A stretch of 64,000 nt of DNA from Spinacia oleracea (GCF_020520425.1 NC_079490.1:38386723-38450722), one strand, 5' to 3'. Positions 33,087-46,511 are shown, numbered from the stretch's first letter. Notes: generated by a model from the letters alone, not told the origin. Numbers and translations: made by a program.

Positions 33087-34331
33087 ATGGCGATTCAATT
33101 AGTCAAATTCATGTTGAAACCCTCAAATTTAGTTGTTTTATTTGGTTCAAAATCAACAAGAATAAGAACAATTTCATCAGCACAATTTGTTGCATCGAGG
33201 GCAAGAGACCCTACATTTGAGAAGTATATGGACAATTACAAGAAGCTTGTTAAAGTAGTTGCTATTCAAGACCTTATCTTAGCAAACCCCCATAAAAACC
33301 CACCTTCTGTATCGGTTGATTTCTTGTCCAGGCTCTCCCAGAGGCTCCACCTTAACCGGGGTGCCCCTTCGTTCCTCCGTCGACACCCTCACGTTTTCGA
33401 GGTTTTTTATGATCCTCAAAAGTCCATGCCCTATTGTAAATTAACTGATAAAGTGATTGAGATTTCCCAATTGGAGGCTGCTGCTATTAACGAGTCTTTG
33501 CCGTTGGTTGTGGAACGCTTGGTTCGGATTCTTTCGATGTCGTTGTCTAGATCATTGCCGTTAAGGGCGGTTTTTAAGGTGTGGAGGGAGTTGGGTCTTC
33601 CTGATGATTTTGAGGAATCTGTGATTGCGCGGAATCCTCAGTTGTTCTTGCTTTGTGATGGGAATGAACCGAACACCCATGTTTTGAAACTTGTTCCTAC
33701 TTACCCTACTGGTCATTTCACTGCTGCGGTGGAAGATTGGCGAGTTTTGGAGTGTTGTCAGGAGGATTCAAAGGTTGATAGGACGGAGATGCGGTACAGT
33801 TTTAAGCAAGGGTTTCCACCAGGAATGAAGTTGAAAAAGACTTTTAGGACAAAGGTTAAGGAATGGCAGAAAATGCCATATACTGGGCCATATGAGTTGG
33901 CAGGAGAGAAGAAGAGAGCAAAAAGTGGTATAAAGGGATCGGAGAAACGAGCCGTTGCCATTGTTCATGAATTCATAAATTTGACTGTTGAGAAGATGGT
34001 GGAGGTGGAGAAGATCAGCCATTTCAGGAAGTGGTTTGGGATTGATTTGAATATCAGGGATCTATTTCTGGACCACCCTGGGATATTTTACTTATCCAAC
34101 AAAGGGAAGATGCATACAGTTTTCCTAAGGGAAGCTTTTGAAAGAGGGCGCTTGATAAACCCAAATCCTGTTTACGAGGCCAGGATGAAGCTTCTTTATT
34201 TAATAACGCTGGAACGTCGTGGAATGTTAACTACATCTGAAAAGTCAGTCAAAGAGGTAGAAGATATGCAAGCCAAAGAAAACAGACAGATTTCTGCCTC
34301 TTCAGTTTTCGACAATACTGACAGAGATTAA
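33087..34331 (+). CDS. PORR-domain (WTF-type) organelle RNA-binding protein
   Basis: 414 residues from ATG 33087 (MAIQLVKFMLK), no intron in the coding part. A 5'UTR intron is likely at 32933-33008 (AG/GTAAAT, TTCAG), which removes the earlier in-frame start at 32946. The N-terminus is rich in S, R and K with few acids, like a mitochondrial or plastid presequence. PORR domain about 40-385: RDPTFEKYMDNYKKLVKVVA, HPHVFEVFYDP, GLPDDFEESVIARNPQLFLL and LFLDHPGIFYLSNKGKMHTV are family signatures. PORR proteins bind group II introns and help organelle splicing (WTF1 in plastids, WTF9 and others in mitochondria). It looks closest to the mitochondrial WTF9-like group, but I cannot fix orthology by eye. 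The frame is intact and family length normal. Confidence 0.9.
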   Translation: MAIQLVKFMLKPSNLVVLFGSKSTRIRTISSAQFVASRARDPTFEKYMDNYKKLVKVVAIQDLILANPHKNPPSVSVDFLSRLSQRLHLNRGAPSFLRRHPHVFEVFYDPQKSMPYCKLTDKVIEISQLEAAAINESLPLVVERLVRILSMSLSRSLPLRAVFKVWRELGLPDDFEESVIARNPQLFLLCDGNEPNTHVLKLVPTYPTGHFTAAVEDWRVLECCQEDSKVDRTEMRYSFKQGFPPGMKLKKTFRTKVKEWQKMPYTGPYELAGEKKRAKSGIKGSEKRAVAIVHEFINLTVEKMVEVEKISHFRKWFGIDLNIRDLFLDHPGIFYLSNKGKMHTVFLREAFERGRLINPNPVYEARMKLLYLITLERRGMLTTSEKSVKEVEDMQAKENRQISASSVFDNTDRD

Positions 34332-35701
34332 TGATGATGGATCAATAATGGTGTGTACCTGCTGTTTCCATCTCTTTTATCATTCTAATCCAAACATCCA
34401 GTGTTGATGTCAGTTGGAAAATCTGCTGATAAGCTTACAGTTTTCACTGTCTCTTCATGACCCGCCCTTGTTTTGCTCATATTTTCTTGTATTGAAAGAT
34501 TTCTCATATTGATTATTCCCTTGTTGAGTGCTTTGACCATTGTGTTGATTCAACTAGTAGATTGGTTGTGAATATTTCCATGGATTTTTGACGAAGGTGG
34601 TTGTTGAAATAGTTAATCTCATGAATGAGTAGTTTCATGATAGGGGTAGGGTAGTTGGTTGACTTTGTGACTTTGGGGTTTGATTTGATTCAAGCTTGCT
34701 TGTCTAAACTCATTGCATTTCAAATCCATTCAAACTTTTTTGCATATAAATTGATCACTTGTGTAATTGTGTATCATTGATCTTAAGGTAGCTTACCTAG
34801 GAATAACAAGGGATTGTGACCTTGCGTTGACTATTATTTGGTTTATGCTTGAACTTTACGTAAGGATGATTGTATGTAGGATGAGAATCCACATTTGGTC
34901 ACACTAAGAATTGGCCCGCGTTGGGAGACGAATAGGGGTCTACTCTCACCAGTGGCTTCTATGCTTTGCTTGACCTTGCCTAGGACTGAATCCCGACCTG
35001 CCCTACTTGCATGGTTGACCTTGATCCTGTGTTGGTGTTTGTCTCTTGATTCCTTTTTGTGCTCCTTTGCTTAGTGGTTAATTGCTAGCGTAGTTTTGTA
35101 GTCCTGGTTTAATAAGTTCCACCTCATTTGGAACTAGCTTAATTTTGTGCTTGCATTTGTAGTGTCTCAAGTTTTTCCGTCCTTGTGGATTTCGATCCTA
35201 GCTTGCCACTGTACTAGCTATAGGGTTAGATAAGGTTATTTTTATAGGGTTAGGTGCGACACTAACTTAATTATTATCAACCCAGGTGGGAAGGGAGATA
35301 TTTCTCTATGGGGTAGTGCGAGTTCTGACTTGAATGCTGTTGGTTGCCTGTATTGATTTTCTTGTCTTCTTTAACTTTGTGATGCATTGAAAATGCTCTC
35401 CATATTTGCTATGTTAGTGCTTATTTGGAACATAATCTCTTTCTGAAACAGACTTTGCAACTATAAGTCTGTTGTCAGATGTCTGTTGTGAAGGTAATCG
35501 TGCTCATATTGGAGTAATCTAATAACATTTGCTGAGCAGGTTTAACATTTCGGGTTTCATGGAACTGGAACTATATGATTTTGTTTTGTGGTGGGTTATT
35601 TACATGTATATTATGTTACTCAACTTTGAGTATCGTTTGTGTTTGATAAAGTGCTTTGTTTGACTCTAGAAAACTGAAGGTTGGCAATGGTACCTATTTA
35701 G
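34332..35701. other. 3' region of PORR gene and spacer
   Basis: 3'UTR, then sequence without a credible frame. The stretch at 34411-34455 (GTTGGAAAATCTGCTGATAA) is similar to 36132-36175, a possible local duplication. T-rich stretches look intron-like. Confidence 0.35.
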
Positions 35702-35859
35702 TTCAATGCTATTGCTCCTAGTGAGAATTCTGATCTTTTGGAGCTTCAATATTCTGGACCCTTTGATGAGTGTGGCCCCACGATCCAGAAGTATATAGCT
35801 GCAGAAAGTGGATACTACCTTATCACACCTCTTGTGCCTATTTCTGGAAATCTTGATAG
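35702..35859 (+). pseudogene. SURF1-like exon relic
   Basis: An open stretch with an acceptor (TTTAG) and a donor (GATAG/GTGAGC) encodes FNAIAPSENSDLLELQYSGP and then ESGYYLITPLVPISGNLD. The pattern FDE ... GY.LITPL.PI matches the start of the SURF1 domain (cytochrome c oxidase assembly, inner mitochondrial membrane). The expected next exon with LVNRGWVP was not found nearby, so this is probably an isolated relic, or one exon of a gene too diverged for me to follow. Confidence 0.4.
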
Positions 35860-37760
35860 GTGAGCAGATGAATGATAGACATGTTTGTGATTTGTACCTG
35901 TAAGCTGTTTCATTTTCCAGTTTTGACTGTCAGCGGCTTAGCTTCATGCCTTCATATGGATTCAATGTGGTCCCTTTTAATAACTCTCCCTCGCTTTCGG
36001 TAGATTCCTTCTGTCTCGCTTTATTCTCTTATAAGTGATATTATCTTCTGTGTGTATCATTTTATTATTTCAGTCATGTTTTGTCATAATGGCTCGTGAA
36101 ATCATTCTATTTAAAACAATATATGTTGCTTCAGTTTGAAAAACTGCTGGTAAGCTTAATATTTTCGGTCTCTTAGGAGAATGCTTGAATGATTTTTTTT
36201 CAGAATTTGGATAGTTTCTTTTTATCTACAGGTGATCACAATTCGGCATTTAATTAAAAATAATAATTTTACACTACAGTAACTGCTTATATTCTTTGCT
36301 GAAACTAGTTTCTGAGAACTAATATCTCCAGCTTTCTTAGAAGTAATGCAGTCTGTGACAACGGACAGGTGATTTTCACATTGGTTTCACGTCATAATGA
36401 GTAGTAACTTAGTAACCTTTTTGAATGTCTAACTTATCATGCTAAAGTAGTTACTTAAAAGTATTGTGTTTGGATTGTTGTCCTTCATTTTGAAAGAGAA
36501 TGTGCTGATTGTTGTTTTACAGAGTCTAAGAACTAAGAAGCATGAACTAATACCTATAAGATAGATGTTGATCATTTGATGTCCTGTTAGCCTTTGTTTT
36601 GATATAGTGGGATGGGAAAAGATTTCATACTTGATATCATTTTCAGTTTAAGTTCCTATACTTGGTAATGCTTGATGCATTTTGGATAAAGGCGAGAAAG
36701 GCATTCAAGTGAGCACATATTGTTGAGCTCTTTTTTTCCCCCATTTATAGCTCTTTGTTTCATTCTTCTGTGAGTTTCAATATCAAGCAATATAGCCAAA
36801 TTAAAGAAAATTGAGGGTTATGGAAGTCAGACCTGACACATAGTCCTTACTGGTAATGTTGACTGTAGCATTAGATATTCCGTTAGATTGTAACTCTTTG
36901 TTAATTAATGTTCTCCTCCCTAGGATGATACAAATGTGATTTATATGCTGCCACCTTAACTGGTTGCTAACTAGGACTCTGGGAGCTCCTACATTCTTTT
37001 GAGTTCATTTTGGTTTAAGCCAAATCCTGGTTTCTACCTTGGTCAAGTATCGTTGACAACAGAGCTTTGATACTTGCAAGCCGCTTTCCTCTACTTTCTA
37101 ACGAACTACTTAGCTGTGGACATAATAGATATCACATAGCTGACAGACATAATAGATATCACATAGTGTTTATAGAAATGTGTCTTACTCGGTGGTCATA
37201 TTGGCTTAATAATAATCTTCCTGGTTCCTGAGTTTTCTAACCTACGATTGAAGTCTCATGACCTTGTCTTTTGCAAAGTTTTCCCGGGGCCGGGTTACAG
37301 AAATCTGGTGTTTGGAGGGGCCTGTAATCTGTTTCAATGTATGTGATGGTTTGTTCAGCTAACTCAATCTTGGTTATCTGGGGGTCTAATCGATCTTACA
37401 CAAGTAAATTTCATAGGTTGACCCAAAAAAAAAAAAGAATCAAAGAGATTTAGAAAGGCTGTTACAACAATACCTGGAGTTGCTAGGGGCCATGTTTTTA
37501 TTGATGTGAAATGCTTACTACATTAGTACATTGTATTTTTCTGCAGAAACATCAAGATAAGCTGATGTAACTCGCGTCTCATAAATTAAAGATGGAATTC
37601 TAATTGGTCTATGGTTGCTGACATCGACCCATAAGACTGAAATTCAACGATCCTGAGGATGAGGAATATGGTGAGTGACACTATTCAGAATTTGGATTCT
37701 GATTATGAAAGACTGCTCAAGTGCTGAGACTGTGACGATTGAGTTCAGAAGTGAATATTT
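35860..37760. other. Non-coding spacer, possible degraded introns
   Basis: No credible frame. A short stretch at 37645-37673 (NDPEDEEYG, then GTGAGT) looks like another exon end but cannot be tied to a known protein. Confidence 0.35.
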
Positions 37761-38029
37761 GCTATTAACACTCTGAAATTTGCACATTCTTGAAACTTTG
37801 GTCAGCCTCCGTTTGGCGGTTACTATATATCTTAAGACTTGTTAGTACTCTTTGAAAATGTTTTTTGTGCTCTTGGTTAGATGTCAGAGCATAAACATTT
37901 TTTGAATGTTTACTGAAATTCGATTTTGTTAAGAGTATAATGTATATGTATACAGTTATACACACTGGCTTCCTGAATATAATCCACGGAACACGCACTC
38001 GGGTGTTTCTTGCTTGTTGGTGCTCATTT

Positions 38030-38188
38030 ATTTGGATCACCCCCAAGGCAGTCACTTTCTATGAAAATGGCCTTTGTTTTGAGCTAGGCTCCAAACGATC
38101 AGCAGCCACCCCTAGCACTGCGAATAATAACACCCACACCCGAGTCCATCCCAGCCACACACTTTGCATCCACATTAACCTTCCATTC
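38030..38188 (-). pseudogene. LINE-derived RNase H-like (RVT_3) relic
   Basis: The minus-strand text EWKVNVDAK, GVGVIIRSARGG, a stop, and then KAIFIESDCLGGD is the order of the RNase H-like domain found at the 3' end of plant LINE ORFs and related genes. It lacks the middle part and has stops. Confidence 0.5.
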
Positions 38189-38376
38189 ACCGCCCCACTT
38201 CTCGGGTTATCACTGAATTTGGCCCACCACAGTCCCACCCCAAACACCACCCCCTCCTCAAAATCTCCCTACTTTTACATGTAATTAACAACGGAGTAAT
38301 AAGTCCATCAAATTAATCTGTTTTTTTCAATCATATCTCCAATACTTTTAAATGGTTTGTAAATTATAAAGTTATA

Positions 38377-39258
38377 CTCCATCCTTTTCGATATAATGGT
38401 TACACTTTATGTTTTACGTTTGCTAATATAAATGTTTGAGCATTATTATCTCTCATTTTGTATTACCTACGTTCCTGAAAATTCTTTATGTCTTGGAGGA
38501 CACAATTGAGCTGAGCATTTAATACTATTCACACAAACTCCTTTGGCTTCTTTTTGTGATTAATACTTAAGAAAAAACATAGTCGTGTGGGATCTTATTA
38601 GATTCGTCTCAATAAATATTTTTTAAATATCATTTTTTTATAATTTTTTCTTATTCATAATTGAATATATTAATGTTTGATGTCGTGCATTGATAAACAT
38701 GACTAAATAATTGTGTCATGTAAATAAGAACAGAGGACGTACATCAAAACGTTATTATGTAAGATCTTGTTAGAGCAAGATTAGCGCTAGTATAAGCTAA
38801 GACTTCCACGTCATCTTTTTATTATTTATTTATTTATTTTCAATTAATCAGATTCTTATTGAGACCCTTTCAGACTTACTTAATTTTTTCACTTCACCCC
38901 TCGTACTCATTCAAGACTCCTCAAACTTATGAAAATAATAAAATAAAAAAGAATAAATAATAGTAATTAAGATTGAATCTACTATTTAAACGTCTTAAGT
39001 AGAGTCTTGCAATTCCAAGACTCTTGCTCAGACTTTTGTCATACTCTTTTACTTAAATGGGAGGTCTTAAGTTAATACTCAATAAGACTATTGCTCAGAC
39101 TACCGCTAATCTTGCTCTTAAAGTGGTCTGAATGTGTATTTTCAGAATATAACTTTTTATAATTTTTTCACATGCGAAATTGAATATATTTAGTGGTTAA
39201 ATATTGCATTGGAGTCCGTGCAAATAGTAGTGTAAAGAACTTTAATAAACGGAGATAG
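38377..39258. mobile_element. Degraded Stowaway-like element with other MITEs nested in it
   Basis: The left end TACTCCATCCTTTTCGATAT (38375) and right end AAACGGAGATAGTA (to 39260) look like decayed Stowaway termini with TA flanks. The interior includes a PIF-type MITE (38773-39117) and a second terminus-like stretch near 38470-38520. The outer pairing is weak. Confidence 0.4.
38773..39117. mobile_element. PIF/Harbinger (Tourist-like) MITE with TTA duplication
   Basis: GAGCAAGATTAGCGCTAG at the left matches, inverted, CTACCGCTAATCTTGCTC at the right. TTA lies on both flanks (38770-38772 and 39118-39120), the hallmark of PIF/Harbinger insertion. Internal TAAGACT words recur in both orientations. 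Length is 345 bp. Confidence 0.8.
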
Positions 39259-39544
39259 TACTTCGTAATCATTATAATTATAAAAATTGATATTCCAAAA
39301 GTACATATAAAGACTAATATGTTAAGAGTCAGCAATTGTAGGAGTCAACAATTGTAACTAATATGTAGGTGAATGTCAAGTTTTAACATAAGTTTTCTAC
39401 CACCTATCCTAGTAAATAGTAGAACTACTACTAGGTATGAATAGTAAGAGTTTTTGGAATGGACTTTTGATGCACAGATTAATCTATAAGCCCAGGAATT
39501 GACCATCCAATAAAAAATATAATGGTTCTAGGCACCACATAAAT

Positions 39545-42500
39545 CAAAATTGTCACCGAGTAGGAAAAGGCCAAAGCCACGGTCTCATAAGGCATCATTT
39601 ACATGACATCCTAAAAGTTGAATATTTGTTGGAGGATAATCCCAAAGAGTTGTGGGGTAGCCTTAAAGAAAGATATGAACACCATAAAAAGGTGCTTCTA
39701 CCAAAGGCCCAATTTGATTGGACCAATATGAGGTTCCGGGATTTAAAATCTGTTAATGAATATAGCTCCATGTTATTCAAAATTGTATCATTGCTGAAAT
39801 ATTGTGATCAAGCGGTCACAGAAGATCAAATGATGGAGAAAATTCTCTCCCCATTTCACGCGAACAATATTGTATTGCAACAGCAATACCGACAGATGGG
39901 ATTTAAGAAATATTCTAAGATGAACTGTTGGCTGCTGAATAGAACAATGATCTTAGACCAACTGGGTCTATGGCAGTCAATGAAGCAAATACTGTTGAAA
40001 GCTCAAACCCACCCGAGGCAAATGTTGCTCGTAGAGGTTGACGTGGAAGATATAACCACCGCGGTAGAGGACGCGGAAACCACCGGGGGCATGGTCGTGG
40101 TCATGGTTGTGGCAGGGGTTATCTCGCCCTTAGAAATAATAACCACAAAGGGGATCAACAAGGAAATCAAAAGCAAACTCCTTCAAAAGAAAAGACACAT
40201 GTTTTAGATGTGGCATGACTAGCCATTTGGGGAAAACATATCGAACTGCAAAACATTTGGTAAATTTGTATCAAGCCTCCATAAAAGGCAAAGGAAAAGT
40301 TGCAGAGACAAACTATGTAAATGAGGAAAATACCTCAGGGCCAAGCTTTGATGTGTCTGATTTATTAATGGATAACCTTGATAATGGAAATGATATGATA
40401 TTTGGGGATAATAGTAACATATAGACAACCCATCTAAAATTTATGTCATGTATTGTTCTTATGTATTTTTATTATGTACTTTTCGATTACCTTGTTATGA
40501 GTTTTTAATTTTCATCAATAAAGTATGTATTATCATCATTTCTCTAAACTAATTGCATATTTATTTATGAAGATATGAATTACCTGAAGTTGGTTCCGAA
40601 TATCAATGCCTCTGGATAGTGCAACAACGCATACTATCTTAAAAGATAGAAAGTATTTTTCAAAACTAACAAAGTTCAAAGAAATTGTCAATACCACTTT
40701 CAGGACAACAAAGCTAATAGAAGGATCTGGAAGAGCTTTCATTGTGCTCACAAGTGGAACAAAATTGATTATTAATTACGCTTTATACTCGAGTAAATCT
40801 CGATGAAATCTCTTAAGTTTTAAAGATGTGCGTCAAAATGGTTATCATTTAGAAGCAACGACAGTGGATCAAAAATAATATTTATGCCTCACGGCAGAAA
40901 AATATTACAAGAAACATATTTAAGACAAATTGCCAGCATATTTTTCAGGGCTATATCGTATAGATATACGGACAATTAAAATAAATATGATGTCTAACAA
41001 GAAGTTATAGGAAAAGAATTTGATCACATTATGGCATGACCGTTTGGGTCATCCTGGAACAAGAATGGTGCACAAGATTATAGCAAATTCATTCCGGCAT
41101 TCAATAAGGAATGTTAAAATACCCCGATCAAACGAATTGACATGCTCTGCATGCTCGCTTGGCAAATTGATTATAAGGCCATCCAAAAATAAAATTGCCA
41201 CTGAATCTCCATCATTTTTAGAAAGAATTTAGGGAGATATTTGTGGGTCAATTAATTCTGCAAGTGGTGATATTTTATGGTATTGATCGATGCTTCAACA
41301 CGGTGGTCACATGTGAGTCTCTTGTCAAGTAGAAAGGTTGCATTTGCAATTCTACTTGCTCAGATTTTTAAGTTAAGAACTCAATTCCCAGACCATACAA
41401 TAAAGAAAATAAGATTTGACAATGCTGGGGAATTTACATCCCAAACTTTTAATGATGATTTCATGTCGATTGGAATTGTTGTTGAACACCCAGTGATGTG
41501 CATACACAAAATGGTCTCGTTGAGTCACTGATCAAGAGACTACAAGTGATTGCAAGACCAATGTTAATGGGATCAAAATTACCTTCATCGGCTTGGAGCC
41601 ATGCTATTTTACACGCGGCAACATTAATAAGATTAAGACCGACAGCTAATCATGAGTTCTCACCACTAAATTTGGTATATGGTCGAGAACCAAATGTCTC
41701 ACATCTAAAAATATTTGGTTGTGTCGTGTTTGTTCCCATTGCTCCACCCCAAACGCATAAAAATGGGTCCACAAAAAAGGCTGGAAATTTATGTTGGGTA
41801 TGATTCCCCCTCTATAATTAGATACCTTGAACCAATGACTGGTGATTTATTTAAAGCAAGGTTTGTTGACTATCATTTTAATGAGTCAGTATTCCCGTCC
41901 TTAGGGGTAGAGAAAGTGGACCCAAGGAAAAGGAAATTGAAATCATATGGAACGCAACACAACTGTCAATATTTAATCCATGGACAAATTCATGTGAACA
42001 AGAAGTCAAGAAAATTGTTCATTTACAAAGTGTTGCAAATCAATTGCCTGATACATTAACGGGTACAAAGAAAGTGACAAAGTCACATATACCAGCAGAG
42101 AATGCGCCTGCACGCATTGAAATTTCCACTAATAATAAGGCCATTGAAAGTGAGTCTATGACATGACGGAAACGTGGAAGGCCATTTAGTTCAAAACATT
42201 CTAAACCAAGAAAAGTAAATTAAGAGGCTAGATGGAATAACAAATGAAATCAATATTGATCCTCCCAAAGAAGATCATGAAAGACCAAATGAAGAGGAAA
42301 GTAAAGATAAAGATGATGATCCTCCTAAAGAAGAGGAAGAAAATGATAAAAAAATCTATAACGACGAAATCTCAATGAACTATGTTTCAGCCAAGAAACA
42401 TTGGGATCGGAAAAATGCTATTGTAGATCAAATATTTGCTTACTCTGTTGCAATTGAATTGATATCTCATAATGAAGAATTGATAACCCTGAATCAAAAA

Positions 42501-43582
42501 TAGTGGATGAATGTCGTCGCAGGCGTGATTGGCCAAAATGGAAAGAAGCAATTCAGGCAGAATTGAAATCCCTTGAAAAACGAGAAGTTTTTGGGAAAAT
42601 ATCCACTACACCAAAGGGAGTAAAACCTGTCGGACACAAATGGGTATTTGTGAGAAAAAGAAATGAGAACAATAAGGTTACAAGATACAAGGCAAGGCTA
42701 GTTTCCCAAGGTCTTTATACCAGGGATTGATTATGAGGAGACATTCTCCAGTAGGTGATGCAACTACACTAAGATTTCTGGTAAGCTTGGCAGTTTCAAA
42801 AGAAATGCAAATGCAATTAATGGATGTTGTGACCGCATATTTATATGGTCACTTGACACAAATATTTATATGAAGGACTAAAATTACCATAAAATCACAA
42901 ACATAAAGAAATTCTTTTCATAAAGCTAAGAAGGTCACTTTATGGGTTAAAACAATCTAGAGGGATGTGGTATAATCGTCTTAGTGAATACCTTGTGAAA
43001 GAAGGATTAAAAAACAACCAAATCAGCCCTTGTGTTTTCAGTAAGCGATCCCAGTTAGGATTTGCCATCATTGCAGTATATGTAGATGATTTAAAAAAAA
43101 CTAGATTTTGTCTTGGACTACAAATTGAGCACTTAAAAGAGGAAATTTTTGTCCATCAATCAAATTACACATAAAAGGGTTCTAAAACGCTTTTACTTGG
43201 ACAAAGCACATCCATAGAGTTCCCCTATGGTCTTCCGGTCCTTGAATATAAAAGATGACCATTCAGACCTCGAGATGAAAATGAAAAGATCCTTGGTCCT
43301 AAAGTACTATATCTAAGTGAAATTGGCGCTTTAATGTATTTAGCTAACAATACTAGACCCAATATATCTTTTTCTGTAAACTTGTTAGCCAGGTATAGCA
43401 ATTCGCCAACAAAGAGACACTGGAATGGAGTAAGGCTTTTGTTCTGTTATCTACGAGGAAAACCGAATCTTGGTCTACTTTATCGGTCAAGAAAAGATGC
43501 TACTCTCATTGGATATGCAGATGCTGGATACTTATCGGATCCACAAAAGGGCTAGTCACAAACTGGATATTTGTTCACTTAT
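39545..43582 (+). pseudogene. Dead Ty1-copia retrotransposon (gag to RNase H), many stops and frameshifts
   Basis: Gag remains at 39560-40430 (ELWGSLKERYEHHKKVLLPK, then a zinc knuckle beginning CFRCGMTSHLG that has lost later residues). Integrase pieces follow at 41020-41800 (LWHDRLGHPGTRMVHKI; CSACSLGK; IRFDNAGEFTSQTFNDD). Reverse transcriptase is at 42503-43100 (HKWVFVRKRNENNKVTRYKA; VYVDDL) and RNase H at 43334-43560 (RPNISFSVNLLARYS; GYADAGY). Stops and shifts occur throughout. The end is cut at 43582 by the LTR of a chromovirus, and the remainder of the element is not in the window. Confidence 0.85.
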
Positions 43583-46511
43583 TGTAACACCCTAAAAATT
43601 CCTTGCTTTTATAAAACCATTTTTCAACTTAAAATAAAGGAATTACTAAAGTATTACCGCCACCGTGATAACGGTTAAGGCTAGTACCAGAATCACGCAG
43701 CGGAATTTAATGTCAACTAACTTTTGAAAACATAATTAATAAATATCGAGGCCTCCTGCAATTTGGAACCATGACGGCCCAACAACCAAAGTATAAAAAG
43801 TTCAACAATTTAAACATATTTAAAGTATAAATAAATAGTTCAAAATACGAAAGCATGCAACTCTCTCGATCATCCCAAGCCACATGAATTTGATCTACCA
43901 ACCTGCTATATTATTCTACTCCCCATCAATGCAAGTGCAAATGATAGATCATCATAGGGTCATTAAGGCAAAGGCCATGACCAAAGAAACACAAAGCACG
44001 TAGTCAGCAAAAGCTGAGTACTTACAAGAATAGAGTGAACAAAACTAAAAACATGCATCACTCACTAAGTACTAATCAACATGCAAAAGCCATATAATAA
44101 TTAACAAACCAATCATGAATACAAGACTCGACTCTTGACTCGACTCTTGACTCACGATTTAATTAGAATAAGCTTCGAACGGGACAAAAGAATATTCCAT
44201 AAAGGAAAAAGGTGATGGGAGCCAACCATACACCAAATAATAAATAATAAAATCGGGCCATACCGAGTGTCGGGCCATATCGACGGAATTCCTGCGCATA
44301 ATATACATGAAACAACGTCTTGTATCAGTAGTAGGAGTACGGGCTTTCCGGCAAGACTCCCCCCATTGTTCATACTCAAGGTATATACGTTCCAAGAGTT
44401 TTGAAGCTTGTTCTGGTTGCACTTTACGTTTATTAATATTTTATTAAAGGTGAACTCAAGACTCAACAACGTACGCACATACAATTAATAAATGACAACC
44501 AAAACAATCTTATGTTAATGCCTTAGGACTTGTCATCAACAAACCAAGACACTTGTGAAATTACTACCATGTTCCTCCTCACGAAAGTGAGATTCCACAT
44601 CATGCCCATTAACATGAGGGTTGTGCCCTTGCACGACAAATCCTAATTCATTTCATACAAAATATTCCCAACTGAACCCTACATGTGCGGTGGCTTACGT
44701 GAGCTAACCCTTCACATGTGGTAAAATAAATAGTACAACGAAGTACGAATAATTGGCTCAAAATATGCTAGACATCCCGTACAATAGCATACAAATAAAT
44801 AATTCATCCCTTGCATGTGAAACAAACCATACATGCATAAATATTGAACAACGTACATGATTGACGATGAAATCCATACTCATAATAATCCCAACATGCT
44901 TGTTCAATCAACAATTCAATAATTCCAATAATATTAATCCACATGATCGTTCACCAAAGCAAATATGAATCCACATAATATAATTCACATCATCAACAAT
45001 CATGTAATGTCCTTGACAAATAGTGTGGTCTCCCCAGACTTGTACGTACCTTGAATACCTAAGCGTAGGGGCCACTTTGCAATAACGAGCACTCACTCAG
45101 GAATCACCTCCTATCATCAAAATAACGAAACTTAAATTATTTCCATGTTCATTAAATTTCCAGCAACTTTATAGAATCTAAAACTTCATTTAAACTTTAG
45201 AATTCAATCGTTTTTCAATAATATAATCGTCTCAATTTGTAAAACCAATCCCTAGTATGAAAACATACTTTTTCTGCCTTTAAAATCAATAAAAATCAAC
45301 ACTTTAAGTCTTTATTCAAATCTGAAAATATAATTGATTATCATAATTAAAATCATCACCTAATTATGCTAATCAATTGACTCATTAGGTCTAGATTAAA
45401 ACCCTAACTTGAAAATCCCAATAAAACCAATTTATCGTCATAAAAATCAATTCTTTATTAAATAAACAAATCTAAAAATTCATACTTTAATAATTAAAAC
45501 AAGCCTAATGAATCACAACACGTAAATCCGCAAAGCACGGTGTTCATAACCGATTCCCAGCATTTTAATCACTCAAAACAATAATAATATTATAATTTAA
45601 AATACGGAATTTAAATAAAATAATTTAAAAGAATTAGGGTTATACCAATCCGGCCTATAGCACGGAACAACCACGAATTAGAGTGATTGGGCGAAAAGGA
45701 ATTGAATAACGAACACGAACAACACACACACACACACGTCCGTGTGTGCGCGCGCGGGATTGATGAGCGACGAGCAGGGCTGGCGCGCTGGACAAGGCAG
45801 CAGGGTAGGGCGCTTGTGCGCGAAGGAGGGGCGAGAGAGCAAGGCTGGCGTGCCGCAAGGCACACAGCAACAACAACGACACATCAACAGCACAGGGCAC
45901 GATGGGTGCGCACTGCGGGCTGCGAGCAAGAGGGAGTGGGCGAGAGAGGGAGAGCAGGGCGCGCGCTGGGGCGTGAGGTCGAGCAGCAGCGACAGCCACA
46001 CAACAACGACGCAACAAGAGGAGGGGGCACGAGCACGAGGGCACGATGGCCGTGCGGGCGTGCGGACGAGAGAGGAGAGGGAGTTGGAGTGAGGGGCAAG
46101 AAAAGCAAAAGAGGGTTTATGAATTTTTAGGTGTTCATTTAATGATGGGGAGTCCTATTTATAGGCTCCCTATTTTCAATGGGCTAGGCTTAGGAAAGTA
46201 GAATTGGGCTTAGGGGATTAAATGATTGGGCTAGCTTAGGACTTGAATTAAATTCTCTTGATTGGGCTCGTTTAATAAAACGATTTGGACTTTTCATTTA
46301 AAACCCGAACCTTTAAAATTACTTGCGACCCATTAAATTTCCCGACTCGAAAATTAAATTCGTTTCGTAATTAATTAAAATAATAAATGTTCTAATTAAT
46401 TAAAATACATTTAAATAATATTTAAATGCGAAATAAATTCAAAAATCGTAAAATGCTTTATAAATATAATAAAATATATTTGTAAATATTATAAAAATAC
46501 GAGGTATTACA
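43583..46511 (-). mobile_element. 3' LTR of a Tekay/Del-like gypsy element (minus strand)
   Basis: On the minus strand the LTR starts TGTAATACCTCG (46511) and ends GGGTGTTACA (43583), about 2.9 kb, which fits the long LTRs of Tekay/Del chromoviruses. The polypurine tract AAGGAAGGTAGAC lies directly before it (46512-46524). A GC-rich, repeat-rich stretch with (AC)n lies at 45720-46090. CTTAT (43578-43582) is the outer flank; the partner flank is not in the window. Confidence 0.75.

Noticed and set aside
45611..46130. Overlapping Ala/Arg/Leu-rich frames on both strands
   Set aside because: GC-rich part of a chromovirus LTR with no domain or codon pattern.
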